Shown piece by piece: positions 37,036-48,332 of a stretch of DNA of 64,000 nucleotides. The notes under the pieces were generated by a model, which saw only the letters and a program-made list of their open reading frames with translations, did no database searches and was not told where the DNA came from. A program made the translations under genes and the position numbers. The DNA is taken from contig NZ_FXUL01000011.1 in the NCBI RefSeq assembly GCF_900182955.1, positions 121,044-185,043 of the forward strand. The letters are read 5' to 3'. The stretch comes from Noviherbaspirillum suwonense (GTDB lineage: Bacteria > Pseudomonadota > Gammaproteobacteria > Burkholderiales > Burkholderiaceae_D). Every line of letters begins with the position of its first letter. Positions within the stretch are counted from its first letter, which is position 1.

Positions 37036-37198
37036 GAAAATACATCTTTCCGCGCGCAATTAACGTGCATGCCCTTAGTCCGGCCGGCATTCGAATGGCA
37101 GCCGCGCTGCGTGATTTTGAAGTTCGGTGAACGAATCAGTGCTACCAACCATTAAATACATTACAATTTTTTCGCACAACTCAACGGAGGGACGGCAG

Positions 37199-37651
37199 AT
37201 GGGCATGATTCAGGAATTCAAGGCATTTGCGATCAAGGGCAATGTGGTGGACCTGGCGGTCGCGGTCATCATAGGCGCGGCGTTCGGCAAGATTGTCGAC
37301 TCCCTGGTGCAGGACGTGATCATGCCGGTGGTAGGACGCATATTCGGCGGCCTGGATTTTTCCAACTACTACCTTCCGCTGAACAACCAGGCGATGAACC
37401 TGACGCTGGTCGAAGCGAAAAAGGCGGGCGCGGTGCTCGCCTATGGCAATTTCATCACGATCCTGCTGAACTTCCTGATTCTCGCCTTCATCATTTTCCA
37501 GATGGTCAGGCTGATCAACAAGGCAAGGACGCTGTCGTTCCGGCGCCAGCAGGAAGTGGAGGACGCGGCGCCCGCCGCGCCGCCGTCCGAGGACATCATG
37601 CTGCTGCGCGAGATCCGGGACGCGCTGCGCAGGACCGACATTCCGCGCTAG
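37199..37651 (+). CDS. mscL: Large-conductance mechanosensitive channel
   Basis: 150 residues forming a homopentameric osmotic safety valve. The amphipathic N-terminal helix ([20 protein letters not shown]) and pore helix TM1 ([20 protein letters not shown]) are classic. TM2 is [20 protein letters not shown] and the C-terminal bundle [14 protein letters not shown] is intact. CGGAGG lies 8 nt before ATG 37199. The TAG stop overlaps the TAG of the converging gene within CTAG. Confidence 0.97.
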   Translation: MGMIQEFKAFAIKGNVVDLAVAVIIGAAFGKIVDSLVQDVIMPVVGRIFGGLDFSNYYLPLNNQAMNLTLVEAKKAGAVLAYGNFITILLNFLILAFIIFQMVRLINKARTLSFRRQQEVEDAAPAAPPSEDIMLLREIRDALRRTDIPR

Positions 37652-38349
37652 GGACGGGCTTTCAGCGCGGTCATGCGCAGCAGGCCGCGCCGCTGCGCTT
37701 CGAACACCGCTTCGCCGCGGGAATGCACCGCCAGCTTCGCATAGATGTTCTTCGCGTGGGTCTGCACCGTGCCCACCGAGACGGACAGCATCCTGGCGAC
37801 GCCGCCGTAGCTGTCACCGCGCGCGATGAGGTCGAGGACAGTGGTTTCACGCGGCGTCAGCAGCACGCGTCCGTCCTCCTCGGCGAACGTGGGGATCGCA
37901 TCGCGCAACTGGGACAAGACTTTACGGGCGATTACCGGGCTAATGGGCGAGCCGCCCGAATGCAGCTCCATTAATGCCCGCACGATATCCACCCGTCCGG
38001 CTTCCTTGAGCACATAACCGGCGGCGCCGGCCTCGATGCAGGCCAGCACGCTGGCGTCGTCGCTGGACATGGTGATGACCATGATGCCGCACCGCGGCCA
38101 ATGGCCCACGCAGGCGCGGATGACCTCGATGCCCGAGCCGTCGGGCAGGCCCAGGTCGGTCAGCAGCAGGTCGACCGGCGTGGATTTCAGCCATTCGAGC
38201 GCCGGGCGGACGCTGTCGAATGCGCCGACCAGCCGCAGCGCCGGCTCGGATTCGATTGCTGCGGAAAAGACCTTGCGGGTGACGTTGTCGTCTTCGACGA
38301 TCACGACGTTGATCGGTTTACGGACTGCTGGTTGCGCCATCATCATCAT
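37648..38349 (-). CDS. NarL/FixJ-type response regulator
   Basis: About 233 residues: receiver domain with acidic pocket VIVEDD, phospho-acceptor Asp65 ([12 protein letters not shown]) and a LuxR-type HTH ([19 protein letters not shown] then [17 protein letters not shown]). Four ATG codons in a row (38349, 38346, 38343, 38340) follow AGGAAAA, so the exact start is open to 3 residues. No kinase is adjacent. It shares a CTAG stop overlap with mscL. Confidence 0.9.
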   Translation of the reverse strand: MMMMAQPAVRKPINVVIVEDDNVTRKVFSAAIESEPALRLVGAFDSVRPALEWLKSTPVDLLLTDLGLPDGSGIEVIRACVGHWPRCGIMVITMSSDDASVLACIEAGAAGYVLKEAGRVDIVRALMELHSGGSPISPVIARKVLSQLRDAIPTFAEEDGRVLLTPRETTVLDLIARGDSYGGVARMLSVSVGTVQTHAKNIYAKLAVHSRGEAVFEAQRRGLLRMTALKARP

Positions 38350-38573
38350 TTTTCCTGTCTGTCCAATGGTCGGCGTTGTGGTGAACGCTTTGGCGCGGAC
38401 CGTGGACGGCTGCCTGTAGGCATGTCGGCCGGCAATCCGCACCCTCTTGAGAAAGCCGGCGCTTTCGTAACGGCGACCCGCGAAACATGACAGGGCCACA
38501 ACCGTTTCATGATGCGACGCAATGAAAGGCACAAGCTGCCAGCGCTTTCCATGCAGGTTGGGCGCTGAGCGGA

Positions 38574-39341
38574 CTAGACAGGATTGTCGATATCAATGAA
38601 GCGATGCTGAATGCCGAACCGGGCCGCGAGGTGCTCGCCCAGCGCCTGCACCCCGTAGCGCTCGGTCGCATGGTGGCCGCAGGCGAGATAGGCGACGCCG
38701 GATTCGCGCGCCAGGTGAACGGTCTGTTCGGAAATCTCGCCGCTCAGGTAGGTGTTTGCGCCGGCGACGATCGCGTCGTCGAGATAGCCCTGCGCGGCGC
38801 CGGTGCACCAGCCGACCCGGCCGGCCGGCTGCTGCGGATCGCCGATCAGCAGCGGCGCGCGGCCCAGGCGCTGCCCGATGCGGGCCGCCAGCTCGCCGAC
38901 CGTGCGCAATTGCGGGTCGTCGGGCAGGCCCAGCCAGCCCAGATCGTTCTCGCCGAACTGCCCGTCGCGCACCAGGCCCAGCTGCCGCCCGAGCTGCGCG
39001 TTGTTGCCCAGCTCCGGGTGCATGTCGAGCGGCAGATGATAGGCGTACAGGTTCAGGTCGTTGGCCAGCAGGCTGCGCAGCCGGTGGCGGCGGGTGCCGG
39101 TGATGCGGCCGTCCTCGCCGCGCCAGAAATAGCCATGATGGACCAGGATGGCGTCGGCCCGGTCGGCCAGCGCCGCCTCGATCAGCGCCAGGCTCGCGGT
39201 GACGCCGGTGACCAGCCTCGCGATGCGCCCGCGGCCCTCGACCTGCAGGCCGTTTGGGCTAAAATCACGGATGCGCCTGATATCAAGCAGACCAGCCAGA
39301 TATTCCGACAGCTGCTCGCGATCCACTGATTGCTCACTCAC
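38574..39341 (-). CDS. NIF3-family dinuclear metal-centre protein (YbgI-like)
   Basis: 255 residues. NIF3/YbgI proteins bind a two-metal cluster; here [29 protein letters not shown] and a C-terminal [10 protein letters not shown] supply the usual His/Asp/Glu ligands. Proposed roles include GTP cyclohydrolase-like hydrolysis, but function is not settled. The start is GTG 39341 (an alternative GTG is 15 bp later). It is divergent from the protease gene with only 21 bp between start codons. Confidence 0.9.
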   Translation of the reverse strand: MSEQSVDREQLSEYLAGLLDIRRIRDFSPNGLQVEGRGRIARLVTGVTASLALIEAALADRADAILVHHGYFWRGEDGRITGTRRHRLRSLLANDLNLYAYHLPLDMHPELGNNAQLGRQLGLVRDGQFGENDLGWLGLPDDPQLRTVGELAARIGQRLGRAPLLIGDPQQPAGRVGWCTGAAQGYLDDAIVAGANTYLSGEISEQTVHLARESGVAYLACGHHATERYGVQALGEHLAARFGIQHRFIDIDNPV

Positions 39342-39362
39342 CGTTTACCACCCTTCTTCTTT

Positions 39363-40538
<1,176 letters not shown>

Positions 40539-40541
40539 GCG

Positions 40542-41249
40542 ATGCACGTACGCGACCTCGCCCAATACCTGGCCGAACTGGCCGAGAACAATAACCGCGC
40601 CTGGTTCGTGATGAACAAGCCGCGCTACGACATCCTGCGCGCCGAGTTCCTGGAAATGACGACAAGGCTGATCGCCGGCATTACCCGGTTCGACCCCGCG
40701 GTAGCAGCCTGCAATCCGAAAAAAGCCCTGTTCCGCATCAACCGCGACCTGCGCTTCGCCCGCGACCCCAAGCCCTACAAGACCCACTTCTCCGCAGCCA
40801 TCACCGCCAGCGGCCTGAAAAAGCCCAGCCAGGGCGGCGGCCCCGCCTACTATTTCCACGTCGACGAAACCGGCCAGCTCCTGATCGCCGGCGGCGAGTA
40901 CATGCCGCCGCCCGACCGCCTGCGACAGATACGCCGCCAGGTGATCGCCGACGCCGACGGCTTCTCCGCCATGCTGAAAAACCGCAAGCTGCGCGCCGCC
41001 TACGGCGACCTGCAAACCGAAGGCAAGCTGACCCGCCCACCCAAGGGCTTCGACGCCGACACCCCGCATGCCGACTACATCCGGCACAAGAGCTTCATCG
41101 TCTGGAACGAGCGCAGCGTCGCTGGCATGACTGGCGACGAGATGGAGCGCATCGTGCTGGAAAACTTTCGCGATGCGCAGGCGTTGGTTCAGTGGCTGCG
41201 CACGGTGCCGGGGGACAGCCAGGGCGAGATGGCGCCGAGCCGGAATTAA
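40542..41249 (+). CDS. DUF2461 (TIGR02453) family protein
   Basis: 235 residues, family of unknown function present in many bacteria and eukaryotes. Visible family features are LAENNNRAWFVMNKPRYD near the N-terminus, FRINRDLRFARDPKPYKTHF and GGGPAYYFHVDETGQLLIAGG. No signal or membrane segment. It starts 3 bp after the protease stop, so the two are probably co-transcribed. It ends before a repeat-rich gap. Confidence 0.88.
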   Translation: MHVRDLAQYLAELAENNNRAWFVMNKPRYDILRAEFLEMTTRLIAGITRFDPAVAACNPKKALFRINRDLRFARDPKPYKTHFSAAITASGLKKPSQGGGPAYYFHVDETGQLLIAGGEYMPPPDRLRQIRRQVIADADGFSAMLKNRKLRAAYGDLQTEGKLTRPPKGFDADTPHADYIRHKSFIVWNERSVAGMTGDEMERIVLENFRDAQALVQWLRTVPGDSQGEMAPSRN

Positions 41250-41298
41250 TAAGCCACAGCCTATCAAGCCGAAAAGCCACCTTTAAACAAAGCAGTTT

Positions 41299-41508
41299 CG
41301 CGCAGCGACCAAAGCAGTTGCCCGCGCAGCGACCGTTGCCGTTGCAGTTAGCCCCGCGCAGCGACCGTTGCCGTTGTTTGTGAACTGGCCGTTGCTGTGG
41401 CAGTGGCTGTTGCCTTTGAAGTGGCCGTTGCAGTGAATCCCCGTTAGATGGCGACGCGTCGCCATCTAACGGGGATTCACTGCAACGGCAACGGCCACTT
41501 CACAAGCA
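41299..41508. repeat. Hexamer/32-bp repeat cluster with 66-bp perfect palindrome
   Basis: This 330-bp gap (41250-41579) between two convergent genes contains no real gene. CGCGCAGCGACC occurs at 41299, 41323 and 41355, followed by runs of GTTGCC/GTTGCA. A perfect palindrome has 33-nt arms (41424-41456 and 41457-41489) with no loop. Its right half carries a 41-bp block (41468-41508) that is identical, in reverse, to 63884-63924. Open frames here arise from the palindrome itself, since both strands would start with the same MATRRHLTGIHCNG. Confidence 0.9.
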
Positions 41509-41579
41509 GCGGCAGCGGCAAGGGCAAGGCCAACCGCAACGGCCATCGCCACCAACCTCCCCGCAGGCATGCCCCCACC

Positions 41580-42362
41580 TCACCCCCCCGAGCTTCCCTC
41601 CGTATTTTCCTCCGGCGCCCGCGTCGCCCGCGCAAACAACGGCGCCGCCAGCAACCCAATCTCAAACAGCACGCACATCGGCACCGCCAGGAACAGCTGG
41701 CTCATCACGTCCGGCGGCGTCACCACCGCTGCGATCACGAACGCGCCGACGATCACATACGGCCGGATGGCTTTCAGCTTCTCCACCGTCATCAGATTCA
41801 TCCGCACCAGCACCACCACCACCACCGGCACTTCGAAGGTCACCCCGAACGCCAGGCACATGGTCATCACGAAGTCGAGATAGTTTTCAATGTCCGGGGC
41901 CACCGTGATCGATTTCGGCGCAAAGTCGTAGATGAAGCGGAACACCTTGCCGAACACGAAGAAGTAGCAGAATGCGACCCCGAGGACGAACAGCAGCGAG
42001 GAGGACACCACCAGCGGCGCGACCAGCCGCTTCTCATGGGTATACAGGCCGGGGGCGACGAAGGCCCAGACCTGGTACAGCACCCACGGCAGCGCGATGA
42101 TGAAGGCCGCCAGCAGCGTCACCTTCATCGGCACCAGGAATGGCGTGATCACGCCGGTGGCGATCATTTTTGCGTCGCCGGGCAGCGCGATCATCATCGG
42201 GCGGGCGATGAAGTCGTAGACCGCGGCGGGGCCGGGCCAGATGGCGACCAGCGCGAGGAAGACGAGCAGCACCACGGCCACCGCCTTGACCAGGCGATTG
42301 CGCAGTTCTACCAGGTGGGAAATAAAGGTGTCCTGCGCGCCGGCTTGCGGTTCTTCAGCCAT
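41580..42362 (-). CDS. tatC: Sec-independent protein translocase TatC
   Basis: 260 residues, six membrane helices; the twin-arginine signal receptor. The N-terminal HLVELRNRLVKAV motif and FGVTFEVPVVVVVLVRMNLM are characteristic. Adjoins the tatB stop directly (TAA then ATG). Substrates include the Rieske protein encoded nearby. A Ser/Glu-rich tail of about 15 residues ends the protein. Confidence 0.97.
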   Translation of the reverse strand: MAEEPQAGAQDTFISHLVELRNRLVKAVAVVLLVFLALVAIWPGPAAVYDFIARPMMIALPGDAKMIATGVITPFLVPMKVTLLAAFIIALPWVLYQVWAFVAPGLYTHEKRLVAPLVVSSSLLFVLGVAFCYFFVFGKVFRFIYDFAPKSITVAPDIENYLDFVMTMCLAFGVTFEVPVVVVVLVRMNLMTVEKLKAIRPYVIVGAFVIAAVVTPPDVMSQLFLAVPMCVLFEIGLLAAPLFARATRAPEENTEGSSGG

Positions 42363-42866
42363 TTAATAAAACGAGTTGGTGGATTTGCGGCTGCCTGCGG
42401 GGCGATACCGGGCGACACGGGCGGCGCCTGAAATGACCCGGGACTTGCGGCCGTTTTGCCGCTTGAACCAGGTCGGCACGGCGGACGTGCGGGCCAGCTT
42501 CTTCTTGCGGAAACCTTTTGCCTTGACCGAATGCTGCTCGGGCGTCGGCGGGTCGATCAGCGGGTTGGTCGACCCGGTGAAATCGTCGTTCCAGCCGCTG
42601 CTGACGGCGTCGCGCACTTCCGACGCATTCTGCGAGATCGACTGCTCGACCGTGCTCGCCGCGTCCCTGACCTCGGCCTGCATCTTGCGGAATTCGTCGA
42701 GGTCGATTTCGCGGCTGACTTCCTGCTTCACATCATTGATGTAGCGCTGCGCGCGGCCGAACAGCGAGCCGGCCATGCGCGCGACGCGGGGAAGCTTTTC
42801 CGGGCCGATCACGACCAGCGCCACCACGCCGATCATGGCGATCTTGGTCAGGCCGAGATCGATCAT
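42363..42866 (-). CDS. tatB: Sec-independent protein translocase TatB
   Basis: 167 residues: N-terminal membrane helix with MIDLGLTKIAMIGVVALVV-IGPEKLP, a long amphipathic helix, then a variable basic tail ending SRKSTNSFY. It forms the substrate-docking complex with TatC. Lies between tatA and tatC in the usual order. Confidence 0.95.
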   Translation of the reverse strand: MIDLGLTKIAMIGVVALVVIGPEKLPRVARMAGSLFGRAQRYINDVKQEVSREIDLDEFRKMQAEVRDAASTVEQSISQNASEVRDAVSSGWNDDFTGSTNPLIDPPTPEQHSVKAKGFRKKKLARTSAVPTWFKRQNGRKSRVISGAARVARYRPAGSRKSTNSFY

Positions 42867-42898
42867 GGGGCGCTACCCTGCGCGATATGCATGCGCTG

Positions 42899-43120
42899 TC
42901 AGCTCCGGTTCTTTTCTTTGGCCTCGACGTCGATGGTCGCCTTGTCGGCCACCGTCGGCGGCGCGCCGGCAACCCGGTCTTCCTCGCCCTTGACGCCGTC
43001 CTTGAAGCCCTTGACTGCCTTGCCGAGGTCGGAACCCATGTTGCCTATCTTCTTGGTGCCGAATACCAGCATCACGATGACCAGCACGATGAGCCAGTGC
43101 CATACGCTGAATGAACCCAT
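42899..43120 (-). CDS. tatA: Sec-independent protein translocase TatA
   Basis: 73 residues: membrane helix [19 protein letters not shown] and amphipathic helix [19 protein letters not shown]. It polymerises to make the pore. The distinct FGTKKI hinge separates it from TatB (IGPEKLP). Confidence 0.96.
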   Translation of the reverse strand: MGSFSVWHWLIVLVIVMLVFGTKKIGNMGSDLGKAVKGFKDGVKGEEDRVAGAPPTVADKATIDVEAKEKNRS

Positions 43121-43165
43121 TTGTTTCTCCTTGCGGAACGCTGTGTTCCAGATTGATTTGCCGGA

Positions 43166-43540
43166 TTACCGCTGTCCGCGCCACGGACGCGGTCCGCCGA
43201 TGACGTGCAGATGCAGATGGTATACCTCTTGCCCGCCATCCGGTCCGGTGTTGAACAGGCTCTTGAAGCCACCGGCGCCGGCTTCGGCGTCGTAGCCGCA
43301 ACCCAATTGTTGCGCCAGTTTCGGCGCGAGCAGCATCATTTTACCCAACAACGCCGCATGCCGTTCGCCGCAGTCGGCCAGCGTCGCGATATGTTCCCTG
43401 GGCACGATCAGCACATGGACCGGCGCGGCCGGGTTGATGTCGTGAAATGCGATCAGGTCCTCGTCCTCGTGGATGAGCTTCGAAGGGATCTGGCCGGCTG
43501 CGATCTTGCAAAAAATACAGTTGTCCAACTTGTTCTCCAT
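43166..43540 (-). CDS. hinT: Histidine triad (HIT) nucleotide-binding protein
   Basis: 124 residues; HINT-type purine nucleoside phosphoramidase. Begins NCIFCKIAAGQIPSK, and the histidine triad is YHLHLHVIGG near residue 110. The gene follows hisE by 69 bp and belongs to the his-tat run seen in many Burkholderiales. Its cellular role is not well defined. Confidence 0.95.
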   Translation of the reverse strand: MENKLDNCIFCKIAAGQIPSKLIHEDEDLIAFHDINPAAPVHVLIVPREHIATLADCGERHAALLGKMMLLAPKLAQQLGCGYDAEAGAGGFKSLFNTGPDGGQEVYHLHLHVIGGPRPWRGQR

Positions 43541-43609
43541 TGGTTGCCGCGGCGATGTCGAAGGCGTTGTCAGCAGCGATATTCAGTCGCGCCGCTCTTC
43601 ATGCCCGCG

Positions 43610-43951
43610 CTAGGACAGCTTGCGGCTCGCTTTTTCCTCGATGCCCGAGATGCCTTCGCGCCGCGCCAGTTCCTTGAGCACGTCGTCCGGCGTCAGATTA
43701 AACTGCGCCAGCATGACCAGCGTATGAAACCAGAGGTCGGCGCATTCGTACAACACCTTGGCATTGTCGCCGTCGACGCGCGCGTCCTTGGCCGCCATCA
43801 CCGTTTCGGTCGCTTCCTCGCCGATCTTTTTCAGGATCGCGTCGTCGCCCTTGGCGAAAAGCCGGCTGACGTAGGACTTGTCGGGGTCGCCGCCGTTCGC
43901 CGGCTTGCGCGACTCGATCACTTCGGCCAGCCGCCTTAAGGTATCGCTCAT
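43610..43951 (-). CDS. hisE: Phosphoribosyl-ATP pyrophosphatase
   Basis: 113 residues, step 2 of histidine synthesis, hydrolysing PR-ATP to PR-AMP. MazG-like helical fold with [16 protein letters not shown] and [16 protein letters not shown], whose Glu/Asp residues hold Mg2+. A separate gene from hisI here, with an ATGA overlap, unlike the fused enterobacterial hisIE. Confidence 0.96.
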   Translation of the reverse strand: MSDTLRRLAEVIESRKPANGGDPDKSYVSRLFAKGDDAILKKIGEEATETVMAAKDARVDGDNAKVLYECADLWFHTLVMLAQFNLTPDDVLKELARREGISGIEEKASRKLS

Positions 43952-44370
43952 GCTTTTGGTTTCTCTTTACTGTAAATGCTGTCGGGATTCTTCAGCACGG
44001 GGTCGACCGCCAGCCACTCGCCGTCAGCGGCGCTGCCCTCGAATTTCTGGAAAAAGCAGGAATGCCGGCCGGTATGGCAGGCGATGCCGTCGACCTGCTC
44101 GACTTTCAGCAGCACCACGTCCTCGTCGCAGTCGAGCCGGATCTCGTGCACCTTCTGCACGTGGCCGGACTCCTCGCCCTTGTGCCACAGCTTCTTGCGC
44201 GAGCGGCTCCAGTAGACCGCCTGGCCGTACTCGACCGTGCGCGACAGCGCTTCCCGGTTCATCCAGGCAAACATCAGCACGTCGTTGGTCGCCACTTCCT
44301 GCGCAATCACCGGCACCAGGCCGTTCTCGTCCCAGCGCACCTTGTTCAGCCATTTTGCCTTGACGCTCAT
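43948..44370 (-). CDS. hisI: Phosphoribosyl-AMP cyclohydrolase
   Basis: 140 residues, step 3 of histidine synthesis (opens the adenine ring). The metal site shows in [14 protein letters not shown] and [12 protein letters not shown], with substrate motif [17 protein letters not shown]. Starts at ATG 44370 overlapping hisF (ATGA). Confidence 0.97.
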   Translation of the reverse strand: MSVKAKWLNKVRWDENGLVPVIAQEVATNDVLMFAWMNREALSRTVEYGQAVYWSRSRKKLWHKGEESGHVQKVHEIRLDCDEDVVLLKVEQVDGIACHTGRHSCFFQKFEGSAADGEWLAVDPVLKNPDSIYSKEKPKA

Positions 44371-45131
44371 GCCAGCCTCACCGCGATGCCGCGCTCGGCC
44401 ATGTAGCGCTTGGCTTCCTGCACCGTGTGCTGGCCGTAATGGAAGATGCTGGCCGCCAGCACCGCGTCGGCATGGCCGGTCTTCACGCCGTCGGCCAGGT
44501 CCTGCAGGCCGCCGACGCCGCCGGAGGCGATGACCGGGATGCTGATCGCATCCGACACCGCGCGCGTGAGCGCCAGGTCGAAGCCGGAGCGGGTGCCGTC
44601 GCGGTCCATGCTGGTCAGCAGGATTTCGCCGGCGCCCAGCATCTGCATCTTGCGCGCCCATTCGACCGCGTCCAGCCCGGTGTTCTTGCGGCCGCCGTGG
44701 GTATAGACCTCCCAGCGGTTGTCGGCGCCGCGCTTGGCGTCGATGGCGACGACGATGCATTGCGAGCCGTACTTGTCGGCCGCGTCCCGCACCAGCTGCG
44801 GGTTGGTGACGGCCGAGGTGTTGATGCTGACCTTGTCGGCGCCGGCGTTGAGCAGCCGCCGCACGTCTTCCACGACGCGCACGCCGCCGCCCACCGTCAG
44901 CGGGATGAAGACCTGCGAGGCCACCGCCTCGATGATGTGCAGGATCAGGTCGCGCTCGTCGCTCGACGCGGTGATGTCGAGGAAGGTCAGCTCGTCCGCG
45001 CCCTGGTCGTCGTAGCGGCGCGCGATTTCCACCGGGTCGCCGGCGTCCCGCAGCTCGACAAAGTTGACGCCTTTCACTACCCGGCCGGCCGTGACGTCCA
45101 GGCAGGGAATGATGCGTTTTGCCAGTGTCAT
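44367..45131 (-). CDS. hisF: Imidazole glycerol phosphate synthase, cyclase subunit
   Basis: 254-residue TIM barrel. Catalytic Asp12 ([15 protein letters not shown]) and the second Asp in [13 protein letters not shown]; phosphate sites VGGGVR and ASGGVGG. Uses ammonia passed from HisH to make IGP and AICAR. Overlaps hisA (ATGA) upstream and hisI (ATGA) downstream. Confidence 0.98.
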   Translation of the reverse strand: MTLAKRIIPCLDVTAGRVVKGVNFVELRDAGDPVEIARRYDDQGADELTFLDITASSDERDLILHIIEAVASQVFIPLTVGGGVRVVEDVRRLLNAGADKVSINTSAVTNPQLVRDAADKYGSQCIVVAIDAKRGADNRWEVYTHGGRKNTGLDAVEWARKMQMLGAGEILLTSMDRDGTRSGFDLALTRAVSDAISIPVIASGGVGGLQDLADGVKTGHADAVLAASIFHYGQHTVQEAKRYMAERGIAVRLA

Positions 45132-45922
45132 GACTGCCCGGCTTCGCGCTGCGCGTCGACGCTGGACAGGTCGTCGGCCCGTTCCTGCGCCTGGCGCAGG
45201 TCGAGCGAGCCTTCGTAGATCGAGCGGCCGCAGATCACGCCTTCGATGCCCTCGTCCTGCACCGCGCACAGCGCCTCGACGTCGCGGATGTCATGCACGC
45301 CGCCCGAAGCGATGACGGGTATCGTCATGCTGCGCGCCAGGCGCACGGTGGCCTCGATGTTGACCCCGCCCATCATGCCGTCGCGGCCGATGTCGGTGTA
45401 GACGATGGCCTCGCAGCCGTAGTCCTCGAATTTCTTCGCCAGGTCCAGCACTTCATGGCCGGACAGCTTGCTCCAGCCATCCGTGGCGACCTTGCCGTCC
45501 TTCGCATCCAGGCCGACGATGATCTGGCCGGGAAAGGCGCTGCAGGCATCGTGCAGGAAACCCGGGTTCTTGACCGCGGCGGTGCCGATGATGATGTAGG
45601 ACAGGCCGCCGTCCAGGTAGCGCTCGATGGTGTCGAGGTCGCGCACGCCGCCGCCGAGCTGCACCGGGATCTCGTCGACATCGTTGTCGATCGCATACTC
45701 GCGCACCGCCTTGATGATGGCCTTGACGGCCAGCTCATTGCGCGGCTTGCCGGCAAACGCGCCGTTCAGGTCGACCAGGTGCAGGCGGCGCGCGCCCTGG
45801 GCCAGCCAGTGCCGCGCCATCTCGGCCGGGTCTTCGGAAAATACGGTCGCTTGCTCCATGTCGCCCTGTTTCAGGCGTACGCAGTGTCCGTCTTTGAGAT
45901 CGATAGCAGGTATTAGCAGCAT
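45128..45922 (-). CDS. hisA: ProFAR isomerase
   Basis: 264-residue TIM barrel related to HisF. Catalytic Asp8 ([17 protein letters not shown]) and Asp in [10 protein letters not shown]; phosphate-binding QLGGGVRD and ASGGVHD. The C-terminus is about 15 residues longer than usual ([11 protein letters not shown]). Overlaps hisF by 4 bp. Confidence 0.97.
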   Translation of the reverse strand: MLLIPAIDLKDGHCVRLKQGDMEQATVFSEDPAEMARHWLAQGARRLHLVDLNGAFAGKPRNELAVKAIIKAVREYAIDNDVDEIPVQLGGGVRDLDTIERYLDGGLSYIIIGTAAVKNPGFLHDACSAFPGQIIVGLDAKDGKVATDGWSKLSGHEVLDLAKKFEDYGCEAIVYTDIGRDGMMGGVNIEATVRLARSMTIPVIASGGVHDIRDVEALCAVQDEGIEGVICGRSIYEGSLDLRQAQERADDLSSVDAQREAGQS

Positions 45923-45967
45923 GGCTAAGGGGGAATGTCAGGTTGATGGAAGAAATGGAGGAAATGC

Positions 45968-46606
45968 TCAGGGCTTCCAGTTTGCAAAGTTGCGGTACAG
46001 CTGCAAGCCGGCCGAAGCGCTTTTCTCCGGGTGGAACTGGGTGGCGAAAATATAATCGCGTCCGACCGCGCACGCAAATTCGCCGCCGTAGTCGGTTACG
46101 CCGTAGACATGCGTCGCGTCGCCGGGCGCCGCATGGTAACTGTGGACGAAATAGAAATAGCTGTTGTCCGCGACGCCTTCCCACATCGGGTGGCCCGCGG
46201 TCTGGCGCACGCGGTTCCAGCCCATCTGCGGCACCTTGAAGCGCGAGCCGTCTTCCTGCAGCCGGTCTTCGAGGTTGAAGCGGACCACCTTGCCGGGCAG
46301 CAGGCCCAGGCAGGGCGTGTCGCCTTCCTCGCTCCAGTCGAACAGCATCTGCTCGCCGACGCAGACGCCCAGCAGGGGCTTGATTTTCGACGAGGCGATC
46401 ACCGCTTCTTCCAGCCCGGAGCTGCGCAGGCTGCGCATGCAGTCGCGCATCGCGCCCTGCCCTGGCAGCACGATGCGGTCGGCGGCGCGGAGGTCCGCGA
46501 CTTCACCGGAAATGCGCACGTCGGCTTCGGGCGCGACATGGCGCAGCGCCTGCGCCACCGAGCGCAGGTTGCCCATGCCGTAATCCACTACCACGATCTT
46601 GTTCAT
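45968..46606 (-). CDS. hisH: Imidazole glycerol phosphate synthase, glutaminase subunit
   Basis: 212-residue class I glutamine amidotransferase. Nucleophile Cys in [11 protein letters not shown]; His and Glu in ATQFHPEKS; the oxyanion-loop segment LPGQGAMRD. Supplies ammonia to HisF. Lies 45 bp upstream of hisA. Confidence 0.97.
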   Translation of the reverse strand: MNKIVVVDYGMGNLRSVAQALRHVAPEADVRISGEVADLRAADRIVLPGQGAMRDCMRSLRSSGLEEAVIASSKIKPLLGVCVGEQMLFDWSEEGDTPCLGLLPGKVVRFNLEDRLQEDGSRFKVPQMGWNRVRQTAGHPMWEGVADNSYFYFVHSYHAAPGDATHVYGVTDYGGEFACAVGRDYIFATQFHPEKSASAGLQLYRNFANWKP

Positions 46607-46633
46607 GTTGGAAAGGAAACCTCGTTGCCGGGT

Positions 46634-47230
46634 TTACAGGCTGCCCTTGGTCGACGGGATGGTGCCGGCGGCGCGCGGGTCGAGTTCGGCGGCCATGCGC
46701 AGCGCACGGCCAAATGCCTTGAACACGGTTTCGCACTGGTGGTGGGCGTTGACGCCGCGCAGGTTGTCGATATGCAGCGTGATCAGCGCGTGGTTGACGA
46801 AGCCCTGGAAAAACTCGTGGACCAGGTCGACATCGAAGTTGCCGATCATCGACCGGGTAAATGGCACGTGGAATTCAATGCCGGGACGGCCGGAAAAGTC
46901 GATCACCACGCGCGACAGCGCCTCGTCCAGCGGCACGTAGGCATGGCCGTAGCGGCGCAGGCCCTTCTTGTCGCCGACCGCCTTGGCGACCGCCATGCCC
47001 AGCGTGATGCCGACGTCTTCCACCGTGTGGTGGGCGTCGATGTGCAGGTCGCCCGTGGCCTGGATGTCGATGTCAATCAGGCCATGGCGCACGATCTGGT
47101 CCAGCATGTGGTCCAGGAAAGGCACGCCGGTGTTCAGGTTCTGCTTGCCGCTGCCGTCGAGATTGATGGCGCAGCGGATCTGGGTTTCGTTGGTGTTGCG
47201 GACAACTTCCGCAATGCGTGGCGTAGACAT
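46634..47230 (-). CDS. hisB: Imidazoleglycerol-phosphate dehydratase
   Basis: 198-residue single-function dehydratase, lacking the phosphatase domain of the enterobacterial HisB. Mn-binding His clusters appear in [24 protein letters not shown] and GVNAHHQCE. The matching histidinol-phosphate phosphatase must be encoded elsewhere. Confidence 0.97.
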   Translation of the reverse strand: MSTPRIAEVVRNTNETQIRCAINLDGSGKQNLNTGVPFLDHMLDQIVRHGLIDIDIQATGDLHIDAHHTVEDVGITLGMAVAKAVGDKKGLRRYGHAYVPLDEALSRVVIDFSGRPGIEFHVPFTRSMIGNFDVDLVHEFFQGFVNHALITLHIDNLRGVNAHHQCETVFKAFGRALRMAAELDPRAAGTIPSTKGSL

Positions 47231-47243
47231 GAATTAAACCAGG

Positions 47244-48332
47244 TTAGGGAGCGAGCGCGGTCTGGAGGGCGTCCAGGAACAGCTTGTTTTCTTCCGGGGT
47301 GCTGACCGTGACACGCAAACAATTATGCAGCAAAGCGTGCATTTTACCGACATTTTTGACCAGCACCTTCTGTTCCAGCAGCCGGGCGTGGACCTGGGTC
47401 GCGTCCAGCCCCGGCCGATTGATGCGCAGCAGCACGAAATTGGCTGCCGACGGGAAAACCTCGACGCCGGGCATGGCTGCCAGCAGGTCGCGCACCCGGC
47501 TGCGCTCGGCGCGCAGCAGCGCCGCCTGCTCGTCCAGCACCTCGCTGTGCGCCAGCACGAACTCGGCGGCGGCCTGGGTCAGCACGTTGATGTTGTACGG
47601 CGGCCTGACTTTCTCGATTTCATTGAGCAGCGCGGCGCTGGCCGACAGGTAGCCGAGCCGGATGCCGGCCAGGCCCAGCTTGGAGACGGTGCGCATCACC
47701 ACCAGGTTGTCGAATTCGGCCAGGCGCGGCATGAAGCTGGTTGGCGCAAATGGCTGGTAGGCCTCGTCGACCACCACCAGGCCGCTGTCGCCGACCGCGC
47801 GCAGGATGTCGACGATGGCGGCCTCGTCGAACAGGCTGCCGGTCGGGTTGTTCGGATACGCCAGGTAGGTGATGACCGGCTTGTGCTCGGCAATCGCGGC
47901 CAGCATCGCGTCGCGGTCCAGGCTGAAGTCGGGCTTCAGGTCCACGCCGACGAATTCCAGCCCGGCGAACTGGGCCGACATCGCATACATGACGAAGGTC
48001 GGCACCGGCGCCAGCACGCGGGCGCCGGGCCGGGCGCAGGCGACCGACAGCATGGAGATCAGTTCGTCGGAGCCGTTGCCCAGCACCACGTCGTAGCCGT
48101 CCGGCACGCCCAGCTTGTCGCAGATCGCCGCCTTCAGCGCGGTGTAGGACGGCGTCGGGTAGCGGTTCATCGCGACGTCGGCCAGCCGCCGGCCGAGTTC
48201 CGCGCGCAGCGCTTCGGGCAGCTGGTACGGGTTTTCCATCGCGTCGAGCTTGGTGCAGCCGGCGGCGTCCTGCACATGGTAGGCGGACAGCGCGCGGACG
48301 TCGGGACGGATGATGTTGTCTATCAGGGACAT
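47244..48332 (-). CDS. hisC: Histidinol-phosphate aminotransferase
   Basis: 362-residue PLP-dependent class I/II aminotransferase. PLP Lys lies in [15 protein letters not shown] and the conserved YPNNPTGS and LGNGSDELI contact the cofactor. Starts at ATG 48332, 10 bp inside the 3' end of the methyltransferase gene, so expression depends on reading through that gene. Confidence 0.96.
   Translation of the reverse strand: MSLIDNIIRPDVRALSAYHVQDAAGCTKLDAMENPYQLPEALRAELGRRLADVAMNRYPTPSYTALKAAICDKLGVPDGYDVVLGNGSDELISMLSVACARPGARVLAPVPTFVMYAMSAQFAGLEFVGVDLKPDFSLDRDAMLAAIAEHKPVITYLAYPNNPTGSLFDEAAIVDILRAVGDSGLVVVDEAYQPFAPTSFMPRLAEFDNLVVMRTVSKLGLAGIRLGYLSASAALLNEIEKVRPPYNINVLTQAAAEFVLAHSEVLDEQAALLRAERSRVRDLLAAMPGVEVFPSAANFVLLRINRPGLDATQVHARLLEQKVLVKNVGKMHALLHNCLRVTVSTPEENKLFLDALQTALAP

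Noticed and set aside
41283..41465. Two open frames starting MATRRHLTGIHCNG on opposite strands at 41283-41465 and 41448-42431
   Set aside because: They read the palindrome and hexamer repeats; the second also runs antisense to tatC. No ribosome site or conserved protein supports them.
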